From Luteolibacter sp. LG18 (lineage in GTDB: Bacteria; Verrucomicrobiota; Verrucomicrobiia; Verrucomicrobiales; Akkermansiaceae), in contig NZ_AP024600.1 of the NCBI RefSeq assembly GCF_036322585.1, positions 3,100,001 through 3,164,000 of the forward strand: a stretch of DNA of 64,000 nucleotides. The letters are read 5' to 3'. Of this stretch, positions 50,543 through 61,300 are shown piece by piece. Position 1 is the stretch's first letter. Each line of letters opens with the position of its first letter. Under the pieces are notes generated by a model. That model searched no databases, was not told the origin of the DNA, and saw only the letters and a program-made list of their open reading frames with translations. The position numbers and the translations under genes were made by a program.

Positions 50543-50561
50543 CGCAAGTTTCCAACTTGCG
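50539..50561 (+). repeat. GTAG hairpin overlapping a stop codon (CGCAAGTT stem)
   Basis: GTAG at 50539-50542 includes the TAG stop codon of the GH106-like gene. It is followed by CGCAAGTT-TCC-AACTTGCG, an 8-bp stem with a TCC loop. The stem differs from those at 41652 and 44557, while GTAG and the loop are kept. Confidence 0.9.
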
Positions 50562-50604
50562 AATGGGCAGGCTCGCGAACTCCCTCGCACCTCCAGTCCG
50601 CCAA

Positions 50605-50628
50605 GTAGCGCGAGGCTCCAGCCTTGCG
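50605..50628 (+). repeat. GTAG hairpin with CGCGAGGC stem
   Basis: GTAG followed by CGCGAGGC-TCCA-GCCTTGCG: a stem with one G-T mismatch and the TCC loop. It stands about 65 bp after the hairpin at 50539. Each of the two is followed by a similar spacer (GGGCAGGCTCGCGAACTCCC and GGGCAGACTAGCGAACTCCC) and CCAGTCC, so the hairpin plus ~45 bp spacer is a tandem duplication. The rest of the gap to 50815 has no gene. Confidence 0.88.
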
Positions 50629-50814
50629 TGTTGGGCAGACTAGCGAACTCCCTTGTATGTCCAGTCCACCCTTGAAGGGTCAGGTGCCAGGAGCCAGGGG
50701 CCGGGCGCGCACAGGTCAACGAGTCAACGAGCCCCGCCGCATTTCGTGGACCACGCCACGAAAGAAATCCGTGCAAACTCCGTTTTGGGCCGTTGGAATT
50801 CATTTCCTCTCATC

Positions 50815-52845
50815 ATGGCTCCTCATCGCAAACCCATCCTCGCGGCCCTGCTCTGGTCCGCCACTCCGCTCGCCGCCTTCGCGGTGACCGGCCCGCTCAA
50901 TCCCGCCGACTACAAGGCCCCCGTTCGCATCGCCTGCGTCGGCGACAGCATCACCCAGGGCTCCGGGGCCGACCGCGGTCAGTCCTATCCCGATCAACTC
51001 CAGGACCTGCTCGGCGAACGCTGGGCCGTCAAAAACTTCGGCGTCAGCGGCCGCACCCTCCTGAAGAACGGCGACTTCCCCTACTGGAAAGAGGGCGCTT
51101 TCAAGAACGCCCAGGCCTACAACCCGGACGCCGTCGTCATCATGCTCGGCACGAACGACACCAAGCCGCAGAACTGGTCGCACAAGGCCGAGTACCGCTC
51201 CGACTACGCCGAGATGGTGAAGATCTTCCGCGACCTGCCCTCGAAGCCGAAGATCTTCATCTGCCGCCCCTGCCCGGTGCCGGAACCCGGCAACTACGGC
51301 ATCAATGAAGCCGGCGTGAAAGAGGAGATCGTCATCCTCGATGACCTCGCGAAGGAGCTCGACCTCGGCGTCATCGACATCCACGCCTCGCTCGAGAAAA
51401 CGCCCGAGCTGCTCCCGGACCGCGTCCACCCCAGCACCAAGGGCGCGGCCGTCATGGCCTCCACCGTTTACGCCTCCCTCACCGGCACCAAGGCCCCGGA
51501 CCCCGCGCTGCAGGTGAAGCCGAACAGCTACTTCCGCACCGGCGCCGTCCTCCAGCGCGGCGCGCCGATCCCGGTGTGGGGCACCGCCCCGGATGGCAAG
51601 ACCATCACCGTCGACTTCGCCGGCCAGAAGCTCGCCACCACCGCCCAGGGCGGCCATTGGAAGGTCACCCTGAAGCCCATGGACGCCAGCACCCAGCCGC
51701 GCACCATGACCATCACCGGCCCGGACAACACCGTCACCGCGGAAAACGTCCTCGTCGGTGACGTCTGGGTCGCCAGCGGCCAATCGAACATGGAGCGCCA
51801 GCTCGGACCGCGCGGCGGCCAGAAGGAGATCCTCGGTTGGAAGGAAGAGGTCGCGAAGGCCGATCACCCGCTCATCCGCCAGTTCTACGTCCCGCTCGCC
51901 AATGCCGCGAAGCCCGTCGAGGAACCGCGCGGCCGCTGGAGCGTCTGCTCGCCCGTCACCGCCGCGGACTTCACCGCCGTCGGCTACTTCTTCGCCCGCG
52001 ATCTCCAGCCCTCCATCAAGGTGCCCGTCGCCCTGCTGTTCTCCGCGTGGGGCGGCACCGTCGCCGAGGCCTGGACCAGCCCGGAAACCCTCAAGGACAT
52101 GCCGGACTTCAAGCCCGCCGTGGACGCCCTCGCCGCCCCCGGCGCGAAGTTCAACCAGAACACCCCCACCGCCCTCTACAATGCCATGATCGCCCCCGTC
52201 CTTCAGGTCCCCGTCAAGGGCGTGATCTGGTACCAGGGCGAGGCGAACAACCTCCGCGCCAAGCAATACCGCAGCGTGCTCCCCGCGCTCATCGCCGACT
52301 GGCGCGCGCGTTGGAACAACCCGAAGCTGCCGTTCCTCTTCGTCCAGATCGCGCCTTACAAGGACATGACTCCGGAGCTCCGCGAGGCCCAGCTCCTGTC
52401 ATGGAAATCCACCCCCGGCACCGCCATGGTCGTCACCGCCGATGTCGGCGATGCCGCGGACATCCACCCCGCGAACAAGGGCCCCGTCGGTGCCCGCCTC
52501 GCCCTCGCCGCCCGCGCCCTCGCCTACGGCGAAAAGCTCGAATACTCCGGCCCCGTCTTCCGCGAGCTGAAGGTCCAGGGCAAGGACGCCTGGCTCGCCT
52601 TCGACCACGTCGGCAAGGGCCTCGAGGCCAAGGATGGCCCGCTCAAGGGCTTCACCCTCGCCGGGGCGGACGGAAATTTCGTCCCCGCCACCGCCGAGAT
52701 CAAAGGCGACAAGGTCGTCGTCCGCGCCGAGGGCGTGGCAGCACCGGTGGCTGTCCGCTACGGCTGGGCGAACGTCCCGGACGTGAACCTCTTCAACCAG
52801 GCAGGCCTCCCCGCCACCCCCTTCCGCACCGACGTCGAACCCTGA
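50815..52845 (+). CDS. Secreted double-SGNH esterase (GDSL domain fused to sialate O-acetylesterase-like domain)
   Basis: The 676-residue protein has a signal peptide (MAPHRKPILAALLWSATPLA) and two complete catalytic units. The first (about residues 30-225) is a GDSL hydrolase: GDSITQGSG with Ser45, LGTND and DRVHPSTKG. The second (about 240-676) is like sialate O-acetylesterases: GDVWVASGQSNME with Ser324, WYQGEANNLRA, and Asp549/His551 in DIHPANKG. Both belong to the SGNH superfamily and would remove acetyl groups from sugars, possibly at two different positions. It is probably periplasmic or extracellular, preparing acetylated glycans for the neighbouring sialidase-like, GH106-like and fucosidase enzymes. 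Confidence 0.9.
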   Translation: MAPHRKPILAALLWSATPLAAFAVTGPLNPADYKAPVRIACVGDSITQGSGADRGQSYPDQLQDLLGERWAVKNFGVSGRTLLKNGDFPYWKEGAFKNAQAYNPDAVVIMLGTNDTKPQNWSHKAEYRSDYAEMVKIFRDLPSKPKIFICRPCPVPEPGNYGINEAGVKEEIVILDDLAKELDLGVIDIHASLEKTPELLPDRVHPSTKGAAVMASTVYASLTGTKAPDPALQVKPNSYFRTGAVLQRGAPIPVWGTAPDGKTITVDFAGQKLATTAQGGHWKVTLKPMDASTQPRTMTITGPDNTVTAENVLVGDVWVASGQSNMERQLGPRGGQKEILGWKEEVAKADHPLIRQFYVPLANAAKPVEEPRGRWSVCSPVTAADFTAVGYFFARDLQPSIKVPVALLFSAWGGTVAEAWTSPETLKDMPDFKPAVDALAAPGAKFNQNTPTALYNAMIAPVLQVPVKGVIWYQGEANNLRAKQYRSVLPALIADWRARWNNPKLPFLFVQIAPYKDMTPELREAQLLSWKSTPGTAMVVTADVGDAADIHPANKGPVGARLALAARALAYGEKLEYSGPVFRELKVQGKDAWLAFDHVGKGLEAKDGPLKGFTLAGADGNFVPATAEIKGDKVVVRAEGVAAPVAVRYGWANVPDVNLFNQAGLPATPFRTDVEP

Positions 52846-52860
52846 AGGTAGGGCTGCAAA

Positions 52861-53358
52861 GGTAGGGTCGCACCGCCATGGCTGGGAGTAGGGACATTCT
52901 TGTCCCGTTCTTCCTTCTCGTCGAAAGGCCCCGTCCGCTCCCCCGGGCTCGTCCCATCCCATCCTCTGTGGGGGACGGCGCTCATCCCGCGAACGATGCT
53001 CCACCGCCCGGTCATCTCGGCGAGATGCCCCTACCTCCAGAGGCGCGCTGCAAAGGTAGGGTCGCACCGCCGGGGCGACCGGGTCGAGCGCTCCCGTCCG
53101 CTCCCCCGGGCGCGTCCCATCCCTTCGTCCAAGGGGACGGCGTTCATCCCGCGAACGCCCTCCACCGCCCGGTCATCACGGCGAGATGACCCTACCTCCA
53201 GAGGCGCGCTGCAAAGGTAGGGTCGCACCGCCGGGGCGACCGAGTCGAGCGCTCTCGTCCGCTCCCCCGGGCTCGTCCCATCCCATCCTCTGTGAGGATG
53301 ACCTCATCCCGCGAACGCCCTCCACCGCCCGGTCCAAACACGGCGAGATGGCCCCACC
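52861..53358 (+). repeat. Three BIME-like units, first interrupted by a GTAG hairpin
   Basis: Units lie at 52861-53035, 53055-53196 and 53216-53358. The first has lost most of its left end to an inserted sequence that includes GTAG-GGACA-TTCT-TGTCC (52888-52905), so one repeat family has landed in another. The third is eroded at its right end. A stray GGTAGGG stub precedes the array at 52847. This array lies between the double-SGNH gene and the GH95 gene. Confidence 0.92.
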
Positions 53359-53404
53359 TTCACCCGCCCCGCCCCGGTTCCCACCGGCGCGGGGCTTCTT
53401 CGTT

Positions 53405-53444
53405 CATAGGCCCTATACGTCCTATAGGCCTTATAGGACCTATT
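53405..53444. repeat. CCTATAGG-type palindromic repeat
   Basis: A 40-bp run of overlapping words (AGGCCCTATA, GTCCTATAGG, CCTTATAGGACC) with near-palindromic symmetry. It is related to sequences before nuoB (329-365), at 4865-4880 and to the 9-bp array at 56169. It lies 127 bp before the GH95 start; the DNA between contains no other recognised element. Confidence 0.6.
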
Positions 53445-53570
53445 CTTCCAGTCCTCACCAAATATCGCCATCATTCCAGCGGATCGTCTCCATTATTCGT
53501 CACGCATTCCACTGGAAATAAGGTCAAAAATAGATAGGTTCTGCCTCCGCTCCCGTAAAACCTCATCCGC

Positions 53571-55961
<2,391 letters not shown>

Positions 55962-56168
55962 AATCGAAGCGAAGCGGAGATGGCCCGCCTCTTCCCCTCA
56001 TCCAACCGCGGGCAAACATTCCTGTCCCGTTCTTCATTCTTCCCATCCCAACGGGATGGCCCATCCCAGCCCGGGGTCCACGACCCCGGGTGACGTGCGT
56101 GAGAGGCACGCACCCTGAAAGGGTGCCCGATGCAGAGAGAGTCCTCACGCTCCTCTCCGCCCCCATTC
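55962..56168. other. Intergenic spacer after GH95 gene
   Basis: This stretch holds a partial GGACATTCCTGTCC-type sequence (ACATTCCTGTCCCGTTCTTC at 56019-56038), a CCCGGGGTC-CAC-GACCCCGGG hairpin near 56077, and GTGCGTGAGAGGCACGCAC near 56095. These hairpins could end transcription of the GH95 gene. No gene seen. Confidence 0.45.
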
Positions 56169-56267
56169 GTCCTATGGGTCCTATGGGTCCTATGGGTCCT
56201 ATGGGTCCTATGGGTCCTATGGGTCCTATGGGTCCTATGGGTCCTATGGGTCCTATGGGTCCTATGG
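56169..56267. repeat. Tandem array of about eleven 9-bp units (GTCCTATGG)
   Basis: Eleven nearly perfect copies of a 9-bp word run head to tail. Because 9 is a multiple of 3, every frame encodes a tripeptide repeat (Met-Gly-Pro on plus, Ile-Gly-Pro on minus), giving false collagen-like frames. Short relatives occur before nuoB and at 53405. It is likely to vary in copy number by slippage. Confidence 0.95.
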
Positions 56268-56279
56268 ATGTCCTCTCCC

Positions 56280-56313
56280 TTTGAAATCTCAAATCTCAAA
56301 TTTCAAATCCCTC
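56280..56313. repeat. AT-rich repeat TTTGAAATCTCAAATCTC
   Basis: Short words (TCTCAAA, TTTCAAA) repeat with dyad symmetry around TTTGAAAT. A matching sequence lies at 62272-62301. Here it sits just beyond the stop codon of the regulator gene; there it lies between a PATR protease and a GH43 gene. Confidence 0.65.
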
Positions 56314-56323
56314 TTCCCGCCTC

Positions 56324-57421
56324 CTACCTCCCACGCTTCACCTCCGCGGACACACTCCCGCCTCCCAGATACCTCGGCGTGATCATCGTCGATTGCACCC
56401 ACCCCATGCCGTGCCGGATCTGCTTCAGGATCGCGTCCGCCATCTTGTGTCCTTGCACCGACGCGTTGGTCCCGTAGCGCGCGATCGTCGGATACGTCGA
56501 GTCCAGTACCTCGTCGTCCCACATCGCGATCACGTTGGCCTCCTCCGGCACCTTCACCCCCGCGCCCAGCAGATGGCACAGCACCGTGATGGACGCCTCC
56601 GGATCGCCGGTGACGAAACCCGTGATCCGCGGCCGCCCCGCGATCAGGTCCAGCATCGTCCGCTTCATCGTCGCGGAGCCCGGCTCGTATTCCACGATCC
56701 GGGCCTGCCCCCCGAGCCGCAGCGTCTCCTCCCGGAACGCCTGCGCCGCGAGCCGGTCATTCAGGCTCGTGATCCGCGCGATCAAATAGACCACCTCACG
56801 ATGCCCGCGTGACACCAGCAGTCCGGCCGCGTGGCGTCCCACCGCCACCCCGTCCATGCTCACCTGGGATAGCTTCACCCCCGGCACCGTCCGCCCCGCC
56901 ACCACCGTCGGCCGCGGCCGGGAGGCGAACCACTGCTGCACCTCCGGACTCGAGTAAAACAACAGCCACGCCGCCGTGTCCGGCAGCGCGTCGAGGTGCT
57001 TCAGCTTGGCGGCGCTGAAGCGTTCAAACACCCCCGGCCGATGTTCGATCTCCAGCCGGTAGCCGGCTGCTGCCAGCCGTTCCGTCATATGCCCCGTCAG
57101 CGTCTGCAGGTTCGAACCCCACCGTGCCAATCCGATCGGCGTGAGCAGCCGCACCGTGCGCGCCGTGTCTCCTCCCTCATGGCGAACCCGCCGCCGCACC
57201 TGGTGGAACCGTCCGCGTCCCCCGGCCTCGATCCACCTGTCCTGGATCAGCACCGCCAGCGCCTTCCGCATCGTGTCCCGGCCCACCTGCGCCTCGCGGC
57301 ACAGCTCCGCCTCGCTCGGCATCTCCTTCTTCCACCGCCCGGAAGTGATCCCGTGGCGGAGAAATTTCACCACCTGGTCGGTCAGCGGGTTCCGACGGGG
57401 CAGGGGAGGATCGAGTGACAT
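56324..57421 (-). CDS. Transcriptional regulator: GntR-type DNA-binding domain with LacI-type sensor domain
   Basis: The 365-residue protein begins with a GntR winged helix (PLTDQVVKFLRHGITSGRWK, then EMPSEAELCREAQVGRDTMRKAL) joined to a LacI/periplasmic-binding-protein-like sensor (GVAVGRHAAGLLVSRGHREV, ITGFVTGDPEASITVLCHLL, VIAMWDDEVLDSTYPTIARY). AraR of Bacillus has the same domain order. It probably binds a sugar released by the local enzymes. The ATG at 57421 was chosen because the DNA-binding domain starts just after it. It is convergent with the GH95 gene and divergent from the pair at 57583-62241, with 161 bp between the starts for shared control. Confidence 0.9.
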   Translation of the reverse strand: MSLDPPLPRRNPLTDQVVKFLRHGITSGRWKKEMPSEAELCREAQVGRDTMRKALAVLIQDRWIEAGGRGRFHQVRRRVRHEGGDTARTVRLLTPIGLARWGSNLQTLTGHMTERLAAAGYRLEIEHRPGVFERFSAAKLKHLDALPDTAAWLLFYSSPEVQQWFASRPRPTVVAGRTVPGVKLSQVSMDGVAVGRHAAGLLVSRGHREVVYLIARITSLNDRLAAQAFREETLRLGGQARIVEYEPGSATMKRTMLDLIAGRPRITGFVTGDPEASITVLCHLLGAGVKVPEEANVIAMWDDEVLDSTYPTIARYGTNASVQGHKMADAILKQIRHGMGWVQSTMITPRYLGGGSVSAEVKRGR

Positions 57422-57582
57422 GTCGTGCACGATCTGCGACCACCGATCCTCCGTCAAGAAGCCGGGGCCAAGGTTCAGGTTGTTTGGAAAACGGACATCC
57501 CCTCCCGCGCTAACCACCGTTGCCGCGTTTCGCGGGAATGCGCGACGTTCATGGGAAACCCCGAACCCGACAAACCCATCGC

Positions 57583-58290
57583 ATGAACCTCTCGCCCCAG
57601 GGAAAAGCCTCGCTGTGTCTCCTCCTCGCCGCCGCGGCCATTACCGCGCTCTACTGGCTCCCGTCGCGGCGTGCGACCCCCGCTTCTATCACGCCACCGC
57701 CGCCCACGGCACCGGTGACGATCGCCACGGCAAGCCCGCGGCCCGCCATGCTCGATCCGGATCACGTCGTCCTCCGGCCCCTCGCCGTCGCCCGCTCCAG
57801 CCGTTCGCATCAATGGACCGCCGCCAATGCGATGGACCCGGAGGTCATCAAGGACATCGCCCACAATCCCGATGAGTTCATCCGCATGATCGAGGAGAAC
57901 GACCGCATCAAGCGCCGCCAGCTCGTCTACCGGAACGAGACCGTCCCCATGCTGCTCCAGCGTGTCGGCGGCGATGCCGCCTCCCTCCGCTCCCTCATGC
58001 TGCCCGCCCTCGATGGCCGGGAAGTCGAGATCGAGGTCACCGGCACCCAGCTCCTGGAGGGCCTGCGATCCGGCACCGTCACCGGCCGCGTGAAGGGCCG
58101 TTTCAACTCGATGGCCACCGTCGGTTTCTACAACGGCTGCGAGTCCTTCAACATCATCTCCCCCGACGATGGCCTCTACCTCATCGCCGATGCCCGCGAG
58201 CCCGGCGAGGTCTTCCTCAAGGAAATCGATCCCGACCGCTACGCCCCGCTGCCCTGCGGCTCGAACGCCGTCACCCAAGCCAGCCACTGA
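57583..58290 (+). CDS. Secreted or membrane-anchored protein upstream of metalloprotease, possible propeptide-like partner
   Basis: The 235-residue protein has an N-terminal hydrophobic anchor (ASLCLLLAAAAITALYWL), a Pro/Thr-rich spacer and a folded part (RQLVYRNETVPMLLQRVGGD, GREVEIEVTGTQLLEGLRSG, ISPDDGLYLIADAREPGEVF). This resembles N-terminal pro-domain regions of some secreted metalloproteases, which often carry such a beta-rich fold with a late Cys (PLPCGSN here). It lies 27 bp before the metalloprotease gene, which itself has almost no pro-region. I infer a propeptide, inhibitor or chaperone encoded separately. That is a hypothesis from position, not homology. Confidence 0.65.
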   Translation: MNLSPQGKASLCLLLAAAAITALYWLPSRRATPASITPPPPTAPVTIATASPRPAMLDPDHVVLRPLAVARSSRSHQWTAANAMDPEVIKDIAHNPDEFIRMIEENDRIKRRQLVYRNETVPMLLQRVGGDAASLRSLMLPALDGREVEIEVTGTQLLEGLRSGTVTGRVKGRFNSMATVGFYNGCESFNIISPDDGLYLIADAREPGEVFLKEIDPDRYAPLPCGSNAVTQASH

Positions 58291-58317
58291 ACTCCTCACC
58301 TTGGAAAACCCAGGATC

Positions 58318-61300
58318 ATGCATCATGCCTGCAAGGCCCCGGCCTTTCTCCTCGTCGCTTTCGTCCTGCTCGCCACCTTCGCCACCGCCCGCGGTGCCGC
58401 CGAGTCGGACATCGCCGTGGGCTACAGCTACACCTACATGAGCGGTGCCGGTGGCAGCGATCAGATGAAGGCGAACGTCCTCAACCAGTTCGCCGGGGCC
58501 AACAATGTCTCTGCCGTCAGCGGCTCGCCCCACCGCCAGAAGGTCGTCGGCTTCTACCAATCCAGCCAGGACAATACCAACCGCACCTCCACCGGCGGCA
58601 TGGTCGGCTGGCTCTCCGGGAATGACTCGCGCATCTCGGACGTGGTCGCCTACGGAAACTCCGTCGGAGCGGACCTCGTCACCTACATTTGTGCGAACAA
58701 CGACAGCGGCTCGATCGGTGCCGTCGCCCAGCAGCCGGGGAAATACTCGGCCTACAATCCCGGCTCCGTCTACTACCTCGTCTTCGCCCACGAATCCGGC
58801 GGCCACAATTTCGGGCTGAACCACGGCGACGCCACCGTGAGCCCGAAGACCATCATGGCCCACAACTACTGCGGCGGCGGCGCGCAGGGCTACTACACCA
58901 ATCCGAACATCTGGCTCAATGGCGTGAAGCTCCTCGGCACCGGCAATTGCACCGGCGGCACCATCTACGGCGGCGACGATGCCTACAGGGCCAGCACCTC
59001 CGCCCAGGGCCGCGCCGATGCCACCGAGCGACTGGTGTTCGGCTCCTCCCGCGGCTCCATCACCCACCGCTGGCAGTTCAATCGACCTGCCGCGGCCGCC
59101 CCGGCCGGAACCGTCATCACGGACGATGTCGCGGGCGCGCAGGCCATCGTCCGCGGCCAGGGCGCCACCTTCACCGGCACCGCCTTGCGCCTGCCCGGCG
59201 GCACCACCGGCAATGCCGCCGCCGACTCCATCGCCGCCTACCTCGATCTGCCGAATGGCATCTTCTCCGCCATGCCGAGCTTCACCATCGAGGTGTGGGC
59301 CACCCCGCGCTCCGCGCAGAACTGGATGCGCGTGATCGACATCGGCCGCACCACCGACGCTGGCGATGGGCTCGGGGCCGCGGGCGAATACACCGGCACT
59401 CCCGGCAGCGCCGCCCCGGGCACCACCACCGCCTACGATGACCTGATGCTCAGCGCCGCCATCGGCTCCAATCTCGGCAGCCAGCGCTTCGAGGCGAAAC
59501 TCGCCGGGGCCTCCACCGTCACCGCGGATTCCTCCCTGGCCACCATCGCGGGCGATCTCCACCACTACGCCATCACCTTCGCCGATACCTCCAGCGGGGC
59601 CACCATCAAGTGGTTCCGGGATGGCGCGCTCATCAAGACGCTGAACGCCGCCTTCCACTCCGCGTCCCTACAGGACGTGAACAACTGGCTCGGCCGCTCG
59701 CTCTACAGCGCGGACGCGATGGCGGACATCGACTACCTCGACGTCCGTATCCAGAGCGTCGCCCTCGCCGATGGCGAAGTCACCGGCAACTACCGCATCG
59801 GTCCGAACGACGCGAAGGCCACCCTCTACGCCAGCGATCCGCTCGGCAGCTCGGGCTTCGTTTCCGGAAGCTGGGAGTTCGGGGCCGCCCCTGTTTCCAC
59901 CCGCGACTACGACACCGCCGATTGCCGCCTCCGCACCCCGGCGAACGGGGCGAACAACACCTTCCCCGGCAAGTCCCTCACCGTCTCGAATGGTTCACTG
60001 CTCCTGAAAGGCACCGCCGCGAACACCACCACCATCGCCGACCTGCGCCTGTCCGGCGGCACCGTGATCCAGGCCGGCGGCAATTACACCCAGAGCCTCG
60101 CCGGCACGCTCTCGGTCATCAATTCCTCCACCAACCACATCCGCGGCGGCAATGGCCGGATCGACCTGAAGTCCACCATCACCGGCTTCGGCACCCTGCT
60201 TTACTCGGAGAACGCGGTCACCCTCGGCGGCACCAATACCGGCTACACCGGCCAGACCATCATCGGCGATGGACGCTTTAGCACGCTGGTCATCGGCAAG
60301 GAGGAGAACCTCGGGGCGAATCCACCGTGGTACGGTGGTGCCTGGCTGGAACTCAACCGCGGCATCCTTTCCACCACCGCCACCCTGACCCTCGATGATG
60401 CCAACCGCGGCATCCGCATTGGTCCCGGCGGCGGCTTCCTCTCTCCCGTGGCCGGCACCACCCTCACCATCGCCACCCCGGTCAACAGCCCCGCCGCCGG
60501 GGACACCCTGAAGACCGCGCCGATGGACAGCAATCCGATCGTCGGGATCCTGTTCAAGGACGACAGCGGCACCGTGGTGCTGACGAACCCGAACAACTCC
60601 CACAATGCCGAGATGCAGGTCCTCAAGGGCGAGCTGCGCCTCGCCGGAAACGGCCGCTTCAACAACGGCGACCACTGGATGCCCGTGACTGTCAATGGCA
60701 CCCTCACCGATGACAGCGCGCTGGACCAGACCTTGCGCGGCGTTCTCTCCGGCAGCGGCGCGATCGTGAAGAGCAACGCCGCCACCCTCAACCTGAACGG
60801 CGCGAACACCTTCACCGGCAGCGTCACCGTCAACGGCGGCACCCTTTACACCAACCCGGGCAACGCCGCCACCAACCGCGCCCTGAGCTACGCGGGCACC
60901 ATCACCGTGAACAACGGCGGCACCTTGCGCTCCGGGCCCAATGGTCTCTTCGGCTGGGATGGCACCAAGGAAAAGACCATCACCGTCAACAGCGGCGGCA
61001 CCCTGGTCGCGAATGGCGGGCTCACCAGCGATGTCGGCGTCGGCACCGTGATTCTCAATGGCGGCACGCTCGCCACCCTCGCGACCGGAGCCACCGACTA
61101 CGGCTCATGGCGCTTCGACAACGCCACCGACAAGCTCTCGGTCACCGCCGATTCCACCGTCAGCGCCGCCAATGTGAAATTCGGCCACACCTCCGCCGCG
61201 ATCGATGTGGCCACCGGCAAGACGCTCAATTTCACCGGCACCATCACCGACACCACCAGCGGCGGCATCAGCTACCTCACGAAAAGCGGTGGCACCGGCA

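Noticed and set aside
56130-56477. Collagen-like frames (Gly-Pro-Met or Ile-Gly-Pro repeats) on both strands
   Set aside because: They arise from a 9-bp DNA tandem repeat that reads as tripeptides in every frame; no start context, signal or flanking protein domain supports translation.
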